Shown one piece after another: positions 33,944 through 42,989 of a DNA stretch of 64,000 nucleotides. Under the pieces are notes generated by a model. The model did no database searches. It was not told the origin of the DNA and saw only the letters and a list, made by a program, of their open reading frames with translations. The first letter of the stretch is position 1; each line of letters starts with the position of its first letter. A program made the position numbers and the translations under genes. This DNA is from Algirhabdus cladophorae (GTDB taxonomy: Bacteria > Pseudomonadota > Alphaproteobacteria > Rhodobacterales > Rhodobacteraceae), in contig NZ_CP173029.1 of assembly GCF_044772865.1 (NCBI RefSeq), positions 1,364,001-1,428,000 on the forward strand, written 5' to 3'.

Positions 33944-34906
33944 ATGATTATTGTCCCCGAAAAAGAAATCGCTGCCCTCATCACCCCAGAGGCAAGCTTC
34001 GAGGCCGTCGAGGCCGTGTTTGCCGCCATGTCGCGGGGGGATGCCTATAATTTTCCTGTGATCCGCGAAGCCATTGGTCATGCGGATGCGCTTTATGGGT
34101 TCAAATCGGGCTTTGATCGGGCAGGGCTAGCCCTGGGTCTGAAATCCGGGGGCTATTGGCCGGGCAACGCGGACAAAGGCCTGACCAATCACCAGTCTAC
34201 CGTGTTCTTATTCGATGCAGATACCGGCCAACCCAGCGCAATGGTCGGGGGCAATTTGCTTACGGCGCTGCGCACGGCGGCGGCCAGTGCTGTGTCGATC
34301 AAGCATCTGTCACGTCCCGACAGCAAAGTACTGGGCATGGTTGGGGCGGGGCATCAATCGGTGTTCCAAATGCGCGCTGCTGTCCAACAACGTGGTTTCG
34401 AGAAGGTCATCGGCTGGAACTACCACCCTGAAATGCTATCGCGATTGGAAGAGGAAGCCTCTGCCTTGGGCTTGCCGTTTGAGGCGGTTACGCTGGATGA
34501 AATGGGTGCACAGGCTGATGTGATTATCACGATCACTTCCAGCTTTGATGCCATCCTAAAGGCGGATCAAATCAAGGACGGCACACATCTGGCCTGCATG
34601 GGCACCGATACCAAAGGCAAGCAAGAGGTCGACGCGGCTTTGATTGAACGCGCCACAGTCTTTACAGACGAGATCGCCCAATCCACCACAATTGGCGAGG
34701 CGCAACACGCGGTCATCGCAGGCATGAATCCAGCCCAGATCACTGAAATCGGCAAGGTGATCAACGGTGACCACAAAGGACGCAGTTCGGCCAGCGAGGT
34801 GACTTTGTTTGATGGAACCGGTGTCGGCCTGCAAGACTTGGCCGTTGCCAGCAAAGCCGTGACACTGGCCCAAGAGGCTGGTGTCGCAATTGAGGTTGCG
34901 GTCTGA
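33944..34906 (+). CDS. bhcD: Iminosuccinate reductase
   Basis: Reduces iminosuccinate to L-aspartate with NADH, closing the cycle. A member of the ornithine cyclodeaminase/mu-crystallin family, 320 residues: SGGYWPGNADKGLTNHQST in the first third, TALRTAAASAVSIKHL, the Rossmann motif LGMVGAGHQSVFQM and a later HLACMGTDTKGKQEV. The ATG at 33944 follows AAAGGATG. It is the fourth gene of the cluster but is separated from bhcC by a terminator hairpin. Confidence 0.92.
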   Translation: MIIVPEKEIAALITPEASFEAVEAVFAAMSRGDAYNFPVIREAIGHADALYGFKSGFDRAGLALGLKSGGYWPGNADKGLTNHQSTVFLFDADTGQPSAMVGGNLLTALRTAAASAVSIKHLSRPDSKVLGMVGAGHQSVFQMRAAVQQRGFEKVIGWNYHPEMLSRLEEEASALGLPFEAVTLDEMGAQADVIITITSSFDAILKADQIKDGTHLACMGTDTKGKQEVDAALIERATVFTDEIAQSTTIGEAQHAVIAGMNPAQITEIGKVINGDHKGRSSASEVTLFDGTGVGLQDLAVASKAVTLAQEAGVAIEVAV

Positions 34907-34931
34907 TCCCGTGACTGTCTAGGGTGCGGCT

Positions 34932-35924
34932 ATGACCAAACCAATAAAAATTGCGATCAACGGGTTCGGCCGCATTGGCCGGACCATTTTGCGGTGTTTG
35001 TTGACCACGCGTATGGACGTGGCGCTGGATGTTGTTCTTATAAACGACATTTCGGACATTGATTTATGTGCGCATCTCTTTGAATTTGATAGTGTTTTTG
35101 GCCCATATCATGGGGGTGTCGAGGTCGAGGGCGACACCATCCGCTTTGGCCCCAAACAGATTGGCTTTTCACAAAGCGCGGATCTGCGGGATTTGGATCT
35201 CAGCGATATTGATTTGGTGATCGAGTCCACAGGCCAGTCCAAAACCCGTGCGTTTGCCGAACGCGGCCTCATGGCAGGCGCAGGCCGTGTGCTGATTTCG
35301 GGACCGTGTGAGACGGCAGACCTTACGCTGGTTCTGGGGGCCAATGACGATGAATTGCAGGGTCAAAAAGTCGTCAGCAATGCCAGCTGCACGACCAACG
35401 CGCTGGCCCCGCTTTTGAAGGTTCTCGACGATGGCTTTGGAATCAAAACCGGCCATATGACGACGATCCATTGCTACACAGGATCCCAACCCACCATAGA
35501 TGCGCCGCGTGGGGATATGGCACGCTCGCGGGCGGCGGCCCTGTCTATGGTGCCGACAACCACATCAGCAGCGCGGCTGATCGACAAGGTCTTGCCGCAT
35601 CTTGCAGGACGTGTCGTGGGCTGTGCTGTGCGGGTGCCCACTGCCAGTGTGTCGGCCGTAGATCTGACAGTACAGCTGTCACAGGCTGTGACCCATGAAC
35701 AGGTTCAAAAGTTGCTGCACGCCTCACAAAGCCCGATCATTGGCCTGACCGAAAAGCCTTTGGTCAGTACAGATTTGCGCGCGCGGGCCGAAAGCATTGT
35801 CATGGCCATGCCGGAAACCACGGTTTTGCCCGATGGTTTGGTGCGGGTCTTTGGCTGGTATGACAACGAATGGGGTTTTTCCAACCGGATGATAGATGTG
35901 GCCCTGCGGATGGGGCCTGCTTAG
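34932..35924 (+). CDS. Type I glyceraldehyde-3-phosphate dehydrogenase paralogue
   Basis: A 330-residue GAPDH-fold protein: NGFGRIGRTILRC (NAD-binding), VLINDIS with an acidic residue favouring NAD, and the catalytic Cys in SNASCTTNALAP. The usual second Cys of SCTTNC is Ala, and the region after TIHCYTGSQPTIDAP reads RGDMARSRAAA rather than the common HKDLRRARAAA, so it is a divergent copy. GAPDH and erythrose-4-phosphate dehydrogenase both remain possible. It begins 25 nt after bhcD on the same strand and ends in a 4-nt convergent overlap with the MATE gene. Confidence 0.82.
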   Translation: MTKPIKIAINGFGRIGRTILRCLLTTRMDVALDVVLINDISDIDLCAHLFEFDSVFGPYHGGVEVEGDTIRFGPKQIGFSQSADLRDLDLSDIDLVIESTGQSKTRAFAERGLMAGAGRVLISGPCETADLTLVLGANDDELQGQKVVSNASCTTNALAPLLKVLDDGFGIKTGHMTTIHCYTGSQPTIDAPRGDMARSRAAALSMVPTTTSAARLIDKVLPHLAGRVVGCAVRVPTASVSAVDLTVQLSQAVTHEQVQKLLHASQSPIIGLTEKPLVSTDLRARAESIVMAMPETTVLPDGLVRVFGWYDNEWGFSNRMIDVALRMGPA

Positions 35925-37279
35925 CTGGCTTTGGTGAACAAACCACCGATCAATTCCTTGGCCACGCGTTCGATCAAAATGGCCGACACGATCAGGCCAG
36001 TGACCACTGATGTGGCAATCCCAAACCACACACCCCAAACGCCCAGATCGAACAGGACCACAAAGATATAGGCAAAGAGCGCGACACCAATGCCCTGTCG
36101 GTAGATGCCGATCCACAGGGTATACAGCGGTTTTTTGAACGCTTGGAACATCGAATTGATCCCGAAAAGGACCACATAAACCGGTAGTATAAACCCATCG
36201 ACGTTTAGGTAGGATTTCCCGATGCGGATGACCTCAGGGTCGTCGGTAAATATCCGCATAGCCGGACCAGAGGCCACCCACAGCAAACAGGCGGCTGCCA
36301 ACATCAAAGCTGCACCCGCCTTGAAACAAAAGAACGCGGCCTCACGCACCCGGTCGAAATTTTTGGCCCCGTAGTTCTGCGCCACAATTGGCAACAAGGC
36401 GCCCGTCAGGCCAAAGGCAGGCAGCAGCAGCAATTGTTCAATGCGCAATGCCACGCCGTAGGCGGCCACAGCCTCGCCGCCAAAACCCTTGAGGAAATAC
36501 TGGATCACAAAGCCCGCGACCATCATCACGATCATCGCAAAGCTGGCGGGCAGGGCTTGGCTGGTGATCTCGCCCATGACTTTGAAATCAGGTCGATACT
36601 GTCGCGTGCCTTGCATCGCATCCGAGCGGTAAACCCGCAGCAAAATGAAAACCATGACGCCGTATTGGCTGAGGATCGTGCTGACGGCGATGCCGTTGAA
36701 CCCCAGTTCAGGAAACGGTCCATACCCATATATCAACAAAGGATTTAGGATCACATTGGCCACAAAAGCCGCCATATTGGCATACTGCATTGATTTGGTG
36801 TCGCCTTGGGCTGTCAGGATCCCGTTGGCCCCATAGGCCAGCAAAAACGCAGGTGCCGCCAGCAGCAACACATTCAGATAATCCTCGGCTGCAGTGCGAT
36901 AGGCGCCCGGTTCTGACACCACGGCAAGAAGGCTCGGGCCAAAGCTATAGCCCAAGATGATCCCCAAAATCGCCGCCCCGAACCCGTAAGCCAAGCCTTG
37001 GCTGGCAATGATGCTGGTCTGGGTGGATTTCTCGCCCAAGGCGTTGCCCACAAGGGCGCTCATCGCGGAACTTAGGCCAAAGCCTAAGGCAATCAGGACG
37101 AAAAACACTTGAAAACTGATCGCCAGACCGGCCTGGGCATCTGTGGAAATTGCCCCGGCGTAGTAGACGTCGACTACGTTATATAGTGTGGTGAACACCA
37201 TGCCGATGGCTGTGGGAATGGCCAGCGTGCGAAAATGGCCGGGGATTGATCCAGTTGTCAGGTCATGAGAGGTGGCCAT
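35921..37279 (-). CDS. MATE-family multidrug efflux transporter
   Basis: A 452-residue membrane protein with 12 predicted helices in two homologous halves, typical of the MatE fold: SIPGHFRTLAIPTAIGMVFTTLYNVVDVYYAG at the start of the first half and the second-half repeat around SFAMIVMMVAGFVIQYF and GALLPIVAQNYGAKNFDR. It probably exports cationic or toxic compounds in exchange for sodium or protons; the substrate is unknown. ATG 37279 is chosen over a GTG at 37351. Confidence 0.88.
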   Translation of the reverse strand: MATSHDLTTGSIPGHFRTLAIPTAIGMVFTTLYNVVDVYYAGAISTDAQAGLAISFQVFFVLIALGFGLSSAMSALVGNALGEKSTQTSIIASQGLAYGFGAAILGIILGYSFGPSLLAVVSEPGAYRTAAEDYLNVLLLAAPAFLLAYGANGILTAQGDTKSMQYANMAAFVANVILNPLLIYGYGPFPELGFNGIAVSTILSQYGVMVFILLRVYRSDAMQGTRQYRPDFKVMGEITSQALPASFAMIVMMVAGFVIQYFLKGFGGEAVAAYGVALRIEQLLLLPAFGLTGALLPIVAQNYGAKNFDRVREAAFFCFKAGAALMLAAACLLWVASGPAMRIFTDDPEVIRIGKSYLNVDGFILPVYVVLFGINSMFQAFKKPLYTLWIGIYRQGIGVALFAYIFVVLFDLGVWGVWFGIATSVVTGLIVSAILIERVAKELIGGLFTKAS

Positions 37280-37379
37280 TGCCGAAGCTTTCTGATTGGG
37301 TTGAAAGACGTCGAAACTGGACTGGGTCGCGCCCGACGACCCTTCATGCACCAGTTTCTATTCCGAGGAAAGGACTGAC

Positions 37380-38144
37380 ATGGCTGCCCCGAACAATCGC
37401 TTTAAATCCCGCATGGCTGCGGGCGACACGGTGACTGCCTGCTGGTTGGGCATGGCGGACGCTTATGTGGCCTCAATGGCGGGGCGTGCGGGCTGGGATT
37501 TGCTGGTGATTGATGGCGAGCATGCCCCAAATGACATCCGGTCTATTTTGGCCCAATTGCAGGCGCTTGAGGCCAGCGATAGCGACGTGATGGTGCGCTT
37601 GCCTGTGGGGCAAACGCATTTGATCAAGCAGGCTTTGGACATCGGGGCGCAAAACCTGTTGATCCCCATGGTCGAAACTGCAGATCAGGCGCGCGATCTG
37701 GTTGCTGCGGTGCGGTATCCGCCCGTTGGTCGGCGCGGCGTTGGGGCCGCCTTGGCGCGGGCCAGCGGCTTTACCACGGTGCCTGATTATATCGAGACAG
37801 CAGATGATCAAATCTGCCTGTTTGTGCAGGTCGAAAATCGAGCAGGCCTTGCCAGTTTAGACGAGATTTTGGCGATAGACGGCGTCGATGGGGTGTTTAT
37901 CGGCCCTGCAGATTTGGCGGCGGATATGGGGTTCGGGGCTAATTCTGCGGCCCCTGAGGTGCGTGCAGCTATTAAGACCGCGATGAAAAAAATCCAAGCA
38001 GCGGGCAAAGCTACAGGCATTTTGACCTTGGATGCGGCCTATGCCAGCACATGTCGCGCTATGGGTGTCCAGATGATCGCGAATGCCATTGACGTGGTTC
38101 TCTATGTCAAGGCGATGCAGGCGGCGGCTGCGGTTAAGCCTTAG
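37380..38144 (+). CDS. HpcH/HpaI-family 2-oxo-acid aldolase
   Basis: A 254-residue class II pyruvate aldolase of the HpcH/HpaI barrel: LLVIDGEHAPNDIRSI near residue 40-55, VRLPVGQ, LIPMVETADQA with the metal-binding Glu, and VDGVFIGPADLAADMG with the metal-binding Asp. Family members cleave 4-hydroxy-2-oxo acids such as 2-keto-3-deoxy-sugar acids to pyruvate and an aldehyde. The substrate is not identifiable. AGGA lies upstream of the ATG. The gene is followed by a LysR gene 40 nt downstream on the same strand. Confidence 0.87.
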   Translation: MAAPNNRFKSRMAAGDTVTACWLGMADAYVASMAGRAGWDLLVIDGEHAPNDIRSILAQLQALEASDSDVMVRLPVGQTHLIKQALDIGAQNLLIPMVETADQARDLVAAVRYPPVGRRGVGAALARASGFTTVPDYIETADDQICLFVQVENRAGLASLDEILAIDGVDGVFIGPADLAADMGFGANSAAPEVRAAIKTAMKKIQAAGKATGILTLDAAYASTCRAMGVQMIANAIDVVLYVKAMQAAAAVKP

Positions 38145-38184
38145 GTCTTGCCTCAAATGGGTTAATCTGGTTCATCTATGGGCT

Positions 38185-39075
38185 ATGGCGCGTCCCTTTT
38201 ATAACCTTCCGTCTTTGACAGCGCTGGCGGCGTTTGAAGCCGCTGCACGCCATCAGAGTTTCAAGACCGCAGCACAAGAATTGAACGTGACATCGGGCGC
38301 CGTAAGCCATCAGATCAAATCCCTCGAGCGCGAGATCGGGCAAACTCTGTTTCAACGGCAGCATCGGGGGGTCAGCCTGACGGACAATGGTGCGGTTTTG
38401 TTTCGCGCGGTGCAGGGTGGTTTTTCAGATATCGCAGACAGCGTGCAGCGGTTGCGCAATCACACACAGGACGGTGTTGTCACAATCGCGGCAACCTCTG
38501 CCGTTAGTGCGTTATGGCTGACCCCGCGTTTGGCAAAATATTGGGAGGCCAACCCACAGGCGCGGGTCAATCAATATGTATCTGACACGTTGGATCCCAC
38601 GGCGCGGGCTGCTGACTTGATCATAAAATACGGCTCTATCGACGATAAGAAACGTATTGAGACACCTTTATTTAATGATGTGCTGTTGCCCTTGGTCGCA
38701 CCCAACAGGTTCCCGGATCTAAGCCAGGGATTGGGTGAGCTTGCGCAATTACCGCTGATCCATTTGGACGCCGACAGCGCAAGTTGGACAAATTGGAAAA
38801 CATGGTTCAACCAGTTGGGCTACACAGGTCCGATTGCACGCGAGCGGCAAGTCAACACCTACACCATTGCCCTGCAAGCGGCACAATCGGGGGCCGGAAT
38901 CGTTTTGGGGTGGCAACGCTTGGTCGAGCCTTTGCTGCGCAGTGGGGCTTTGGTGCCGTTTAGCGACTTTGTCATAACAGCGCCCGTCAGTTTCAAAGTA
39001 GTCTCGGATCCTGTGTCTGATTTGCCTGAAGAAACGGCCCATCTGCGGGCTTTCCTTCTTGAGACCGTTGAGTGA
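38185..39075 (+). CDS. LysR-family regulator (GcvA-like)
   Basis: A 296-residue LysR regulator: N-terminal helix-turn-helix LTALAAFEAAARHQSFKTAAQELNVTSGAVSHQIKSLE, then the effector domain. The subgroup resembles GcvA/AmpR-type proteins by the PSLTALAAFEAAARH start. The target could be the upstream aldolase or the downstream Rieske operon; neither is shown by the sequence. ATG 38185 is chosen because upstream residues overlap the aldolase gene in another frame. Confidence 0.82.
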   Translation: MARPFYNLPSLTALAAFEAAARHQSFKTAAQELNVTSGAVSHQIKSLEREIGQTLFQRQHRGVSLTDNGAVLFRAVQGGFSDIADSVQRLRNHTQDGVVTIAATSAVSALWLTPRLAKYWEANPQARVNQYVSDTLDPTARAADLIIKYGSIDDKKRIETPLFNDVLLPLVAPNRFPDLSQGLGELAQLPLIHLDADSASWTNWKTWFNQLGYTGPIARERQVNTYTIALQAAQSGAGIVLGWQRLVEPLLRSGALVPFSDFVITAPVSFKVVSDPVSDLPEETAHLRAFLLETVE

Positions 39076-39171
39076 ATTAAATTCACCTCAGACGTGGAAT
39101 TTTCCCACTTGCCAGAAAGGTCCAATATCGCGTCTGTTGAGGCAACGTAGCGCAGCACCCGGGAGGTCGCC

Positions 39172-40326
39172 ATGAACAAACGCACGCAGTTAGAGCCGGT
39201 CATGACGTCCGTGAATAAAGCCCGCGGTTTGCCCAATGCCCATTATATCGATGCAGATGTTTTCGAGGAAGAGAAACGCGCTGTGCTGTTTGCCAATTGG
39301 TCGGGCGTCGGATTTGGCAAGGACGTACCAGAAGCAGGGGATGCCAAGCCAATTGATTTTCTGGGCATGCCATTGTTGTTGGTGCGTGACCGTGATGGCC
39401 AAGTGGGAGTGTTTCAAAACACCTGTCGCCACCGTGGAATGATTTTGGTTGATGAGCCGCGAAAAATCGAAGGGGCCATTCGCTGTCCCTATCATTCGTG
39501 GTGTTATGATCTGAAAGGCAAGCTGCGTGCAACGCCCCATGTGGGTGGCCCGGGCAATAATGTGCACGCGGATATCAAACGCGATGAATTGGGTCTGATC
39601 CGCGTGCCGCATTACGTGTGGCATGACGTTGTGTTTGTGAATGTGGACGGGCAGGCGGACCCGTTTGAAGTGGTCCATGCGGATTTGATGGAGCGGTGGG
39701 CTGAGTTTGATCAGCCGATGGTGTCGGGCGGCGAGAGCAGTTCGTTTGATCTAAGTGTAAACACCAACTGGAAATTGGCCGTTGAGAACTTCTGCGAAAG
39801 CTATCATTTGCCGTGGATTCATCCCGAATTGAACGTGTATTCGCGTCTGGAAGACCATTATAATATTGAGCATCATTCAGGCTATTCGGGCCAAGGTACG
39901 GTTGTTTATCAACAGCTTAAGGATGAGGCTGGGAATAGCTTTCCTGATTTTGAGGGCTTGGGTGAAAAGTGGGAAACGGGTGCCGAATATGTGTCGCTGT
40001 TTCCCAATGTGTTGCTTGGGGTGCATCGGGATCATTTTTACACGATGATCCTTGAGCCTAAGGCATTAGATCAAACGGTTGAGCATGTGTCGCTGTATTA
40101 TCATCCCAAAGTGGCGGGCGACGCGAGGTTTGATGCCTTGAATGACAAGAACGCGCAGCTTTGGAAGCAGATTTTCGAAGAAGATATTTTCGTAGTCGAA
40201 GGCATGCAAAAGGGGCGTCATGGGGTGCTGTTTGATGGTGGGAAATTCTCGCCTGCGATGGATGGCCCGACCCATCGGTTCCATCATTGGGTGGCGTCTA
40301 AGGTAGAGGCCGCGCGCGGTGGCTGA
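39172..40326 (+). CDS. Rieske-type ring-hydroxylating/N-demethylating oxygenase, alpha subunit
   Basis: A 384-residue terminal oxygenase. The Rieske [2Fe-2S] ligands are Cys85, His87, Cys105 and His108 (CRHRG then CPYHSW), and the mononuclear iron is held by His212 and His217 (ESYHLPWIH) and about Asp338 (EEDIF). The family includes glycine-betaine (GbcA) and related quaternary-amine monooxygenases as well as aromatic dioxygenases. The flavoprotein next door is of the dimethylglycine/sarcosine dehydrogenase type, which favours an N-methyl compound, but this is inference. No ferredoxin reductase partner lies nearby. GGGAGG is upstream of the ATG. Confidence 0.85.
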   Translation: MNKRTQLEPVMTSVNKARGLPNAHYIDADVFEEEKRAVLFANWSGVGFGKDVPEAGDAKPIDFLGMPLLLVRDRDGQVGVFQNTCRHRGMILVDEPRKIEGAIRCPYHSWCYDLKGKLRATPHVGGPGNNVHADIKRDELGLIRVPHYVWHDVVFVNVDGQADPFEVVHADLMERWAEFDQPMVSGGESSSFDLSVNTNWKLAVENFCESYHLPWIHPELNVYSRLEDHYNIEHHSGYSGQGTVVYQQLKDEAGNSFPDFEGLGEKWETGAEYVSLFPNVLLGVHRDHFYTMILEPKALDQTVEHVSLYYHPKVAGDARFDALNDKNAQLWKQIFEEDIFVVEGMQKGRHGVLFDGGKFSPAMDGPTHRFHHWVASKVEAARGG

Positions 40327-40552
40327 TTTGGCGGCGCGTTTGGCGGCGGCCCATGTGGATGGGGATGCGGCCACGTTGTCGGGGCTTTATGCCGAGGCAG
40401 CGGAAGGCTGTGGCACGGAAGATGAAGCCTGCTTTCTGCTGACCCATGCCTATGTGTTTGCGCTGCAAGCGGGCCTGCGGGCGGCGACGGATTTGCAATA
40501 TCGTTTGTGGCAGTTGGGCCGCGAAGAAAAACCCGAAGGAATTGAGGCATGA
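40319..40552 (+). CDS. 77-residue small helical protein coupled between Rieske and flavoprotein genes
   Basis: The GTG start overlaps the Rieske stop by 8 nt and the stop overlaps the next start as ATGA, so it is coupled on both sides. The product (MADLAARLAAAHVDGDAATLSGLYAEAAEG...) reads as a helix-pair protein, with two or three amphipathic helices and a repeat-like spacing similar to TPR/Sel1 units. It has two cysteines separated by six residues (GCGTEDEACF). I do not recognise the family; a role as accessory or assembly factor for the operon's oxygenase is only a guess from position. Confidence 0.65.
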   Translation: MADLAARLAAAHVDGDAATLSGLYAEAAEGCGTEDEACFLLTHAYVFALQAGLRAATDLQYRLWQLGREEKPEGIEA

Positions 40553-42966
40553 AAACCCACGCGCAGGCGGTTGTGATCGGGGGCGGGGTGATCGGCTGTT
40601 CGATCCTCTATCATTTGACCAAATTGGGATGGACCGATGTGGTTTTGTTGGAACGGGACGAGTTGACCAGCGGCTCAACATGGCATGCGGCGGCCAACAT
40701 TCATGGATTGCACGACAACACCAATATCAGCCGTATCCAGCATTATACGATGAACCTTTATAAGGAATTGGAGGCGGAAACGGGGCAGGGTTGCGGTGTG
40801 TTCCAACCCGGATCTCTTTATCTGGCGCAGACCGACGCGCGGGTGCATCAGTTAAAGCTGCAAGCGGCTAAGGCTAAGTATTACAACATGAATTTCTACG
40901 AGATTGATCGGGCCGAGGCGGAAGAATTGCATCCTCTGGTCGATTATTCTGGGGTGCAGTGCATCATGTATGAGCCGGATGGGGGGAATGTGGACCCGTC
41001 CGGTGTGACGCAAGCCTATGCGGCGGGGGCGCGCCAAAACGGGGCGGAAATTCACCGCTTTACTCCTGTGACGGGAACCGAGCAGCAGCCGGATGGCACG
41101 TGGATTGTGCGCACGCCAAAGGGGGATATCCGCACTGAGGTTGTGGTCAATGCAGCGGGTCTTTGGGGGCGTGAAGTTGCGGCGATGGCAGGGATTGAGC
41201 TGCCATTGTTGCCGACGGAGCATCAGTATTTTGTGACGGAAACCATTGCTGAGATTGAAGGCATGGATCGCCGTCTGCCATCGGTCGCGGATCGCGATGG
41301 AGAATATTACTTGCGTCAGGAAGGCAACGGGTTGCTGGTGGGCGCCTATGAAAAGGACGTGCGGTTCTGGGCCGAGGACGGCACGCCGCAGGGGTTTGGG
41401 CATGAGTTGTTCGCTGATGATCTGGAACGTATCGAGGACAACATGATGCGCGCCATTGACCGTGTGCCTGTGGTGGGCACAGCGGGGATCAAGCGGGTGA
41501 TCAACGGTCCGATGATCTGGTCGCCAGATAGTAATGCGCTGTTTGGTCCCGTGCCCGAATTGAAGGGGTATTTCTGCTGTAACGGGATCATTCCTGGCTT
41601 CTCGCAATCTGGGGGGCTGGGCAGTCTGACCGCGGAATGGATTGTCACAGGCGAGCCGCATCTGGATATGTTTGGGTGGGACTTGGCACGGTTTGGGGCA
41701 TGGGCGGATCGCAAATTCACCAAGGCACGTGTAGGCGATCAATACGCCAATCGGTTCAGCATCCATTTCCCTAATGAGGAACGCAGCGCAGGGCGTCCGG
41801 CGCGCACCCGTCCGATTTATGAAACCCAAAAAGCGATGGGCGCTGTGTTCGGGCTGAACTACGGTTGGGAACATCCGCTGTGGTATTCCGATGAGGTTGG
41901 AACGGTAGATACGAACGGGTTTGACCGGCAAAACTGGTTTGAGCCTGTGGGCCGCGAATGCGAGATGCTGCGCCGTGACGCGGGCATCATCGATATCTCG
42001 AACTTTGCGAAATATGAAGTCAAAGGGGCAGGGGCCAGCGATTGGTTGAACGCCATCTTTGCCAACAAAATGCCACGGGCTGTGGGGCGGTCATGTCTTA
42101 CGCCGTTGATTGGCAAACGCGGGGGCATCGCTGGTGATTTCACTGTGACCAAAACTGGTGACGAGGCCTTTATGATCATCGGCTCTGGCATGGCCGAACG
42201 GTATCACCAACGATATTTCAACGCCGTACCGCAACCGCAAGCTGTTGAATTCACGAGCTTAACCGAAGCTATGTGCGGCTTTAACGTGGCGGGTCCAAAA
42301 TCGCGGGATCTGTTGCAACGCCTGACCAATGCTGACCTCAGCACGCCTGCATTTCCGTTTATGCGGTCCCAATGGATCGAATTGGCGGGCCTTCGGGTGC
42401 TGGCGCTGCGGGTGTCATTTACTGGCGATCTGGGCTGGGAATTGCATTGTCGGACAGAGGATCAGCAGGCGCTTTATGATGCCTTGCTGGCGGCGGGCAA
42501 ACCCTTGGGCGCTGGCCCGGTAGGGGGGCGTGCCTTGATGAGCCTGCGTGTCGAGAAAGGCTATGGATCGTGGAGCCGCGAATACTCGCCCGAGTACTGG
42601 CCCCAAGAGGTGGGATTGGCCCCGCTGATCAAGATGGACAAGGATTTCTTAAACAAAGACGCCTATGCGGCCCTGATGGACAACGCCCCGCGTGAGGTGC
42701 TTTCGATCATCGAAGTTTTGGATGTTACTGATGCGGACGCCACTGGCGGCGAGCCTATTTTCTTGCCCGACGGCACAGGGGTCGGGCGCGTCACGTCTGG
42801 CACCTACGGCTACACCGTTGGCATGTCGCTGGCCCTTGGGTATCTGGCCCCGGAGGCCGCAAAGGCAGACACCGAGGTCGAGGTTTATGTGTTGGGAAAA
42901 CCCCACAGGGGCCGTGTTTTGGCCAAACCGCCCTTTGATCCCGAAGGCAAGCGTTTGCGCGCCTAA
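40549..42966 (+). CDS. FAD-dependent oxidoreductase with C-terminal GcvT domain (dimethylglycine/sarcosine dehydrogenase-like)
   Basis: An 805-residue two-domain enzyme. The N-terminal FAD domain has VVIGGGVIGCSIL and TSGSTWHAAA; the His in STWHAA (His46) is the site of covalent FAD attachment in dimethylglycine and sarcosine dehydrogenases. From about residue 430 on, a GcvT/aminomethyltransferase-like domain (DISNFAKYEVKG, LRVEKGYGSW) would bind tetrahydrofolate and capture the formaldehyde released in demethylation. It probably oxidises a methylated amino compound. It follows the 77-aa gene in an ATGA overlap. The exact substrate is unknown. Confidence 0.9.
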   Translation: MKTHAQAVVIGGGVIGCSILYHLTKLGWTDVVLLERDELTSGSTWHAAANIHGLHDNTNISRIQHYTMNLYKELEAETGQGCGVFQPGSLYLAQTDARVHQLKLQAAKAKYYNMNFYEIDRAEAEELHPLVDYSGVQCIMYEPDGGNVDPSGVTQAYAAGARQNGAEIHRFTPVTGTEQQPDGTWIVRTPKGDIRTEVVVNAAGLWGREVAAMAGIELPLLPTEHQYFVTETIAEIEGMDRRLPSVADRDGEYYLRQEGNGLLVGAYEKDVRFWAEDGTPQGFGHELFADDLERIEDNMMRAIDRVPVVGTAGIKRVINGPMIWSPDSNALFGPVPELKGYFCCNGIIPGFSQSGGLGSLTAEWIVTGEPHLDMFGWDLARFGAWADRKFTKARVGDQYANRFSIHFPNEERSAGRPARTRPIYETQKAMGAVFGLNYGWEHPLWYSDEVGTVDTNGFDRQNWFEPVGRECEMLRRDAGIIDISNFAKYEVKGAGASDWLNAIFANKMPRAVGRSCLTPLIGKRGGIAGDFTVTKTGDEAFMIIGSGMAERYHQRYFNAVPQPQAVEFTSLTEAMCGFNVAGPKSRDLLQRLTNADLSTPAFPFMRSQWIELAGLRVLALRVSFTGDLGWELHCRTEDQQALYDALLAAGKPLGAGPVGGRALMSLRVEKGYGSWSREYSPEYWPQEVGLAPLIKMDKDFLNKDAYAALMDNAPREVLSIIEVLDVTDADATGGEPIFLPDGTGVGRVTSGTYGYTVGMSLALGYLAPEAAKADTEVEVYVLGKPHRGRVLAKPPFDPEGKRLRA

Positions 42967-42989
42967 ACCATCGCGGCTAGTGTCGCGTT

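Noticed and set aside
40852..41931. 359-codon open frame on the minus strand
   Set aside because: It is antisense to the well-supported FAD/GcvT oxidoreductase and has no family features.
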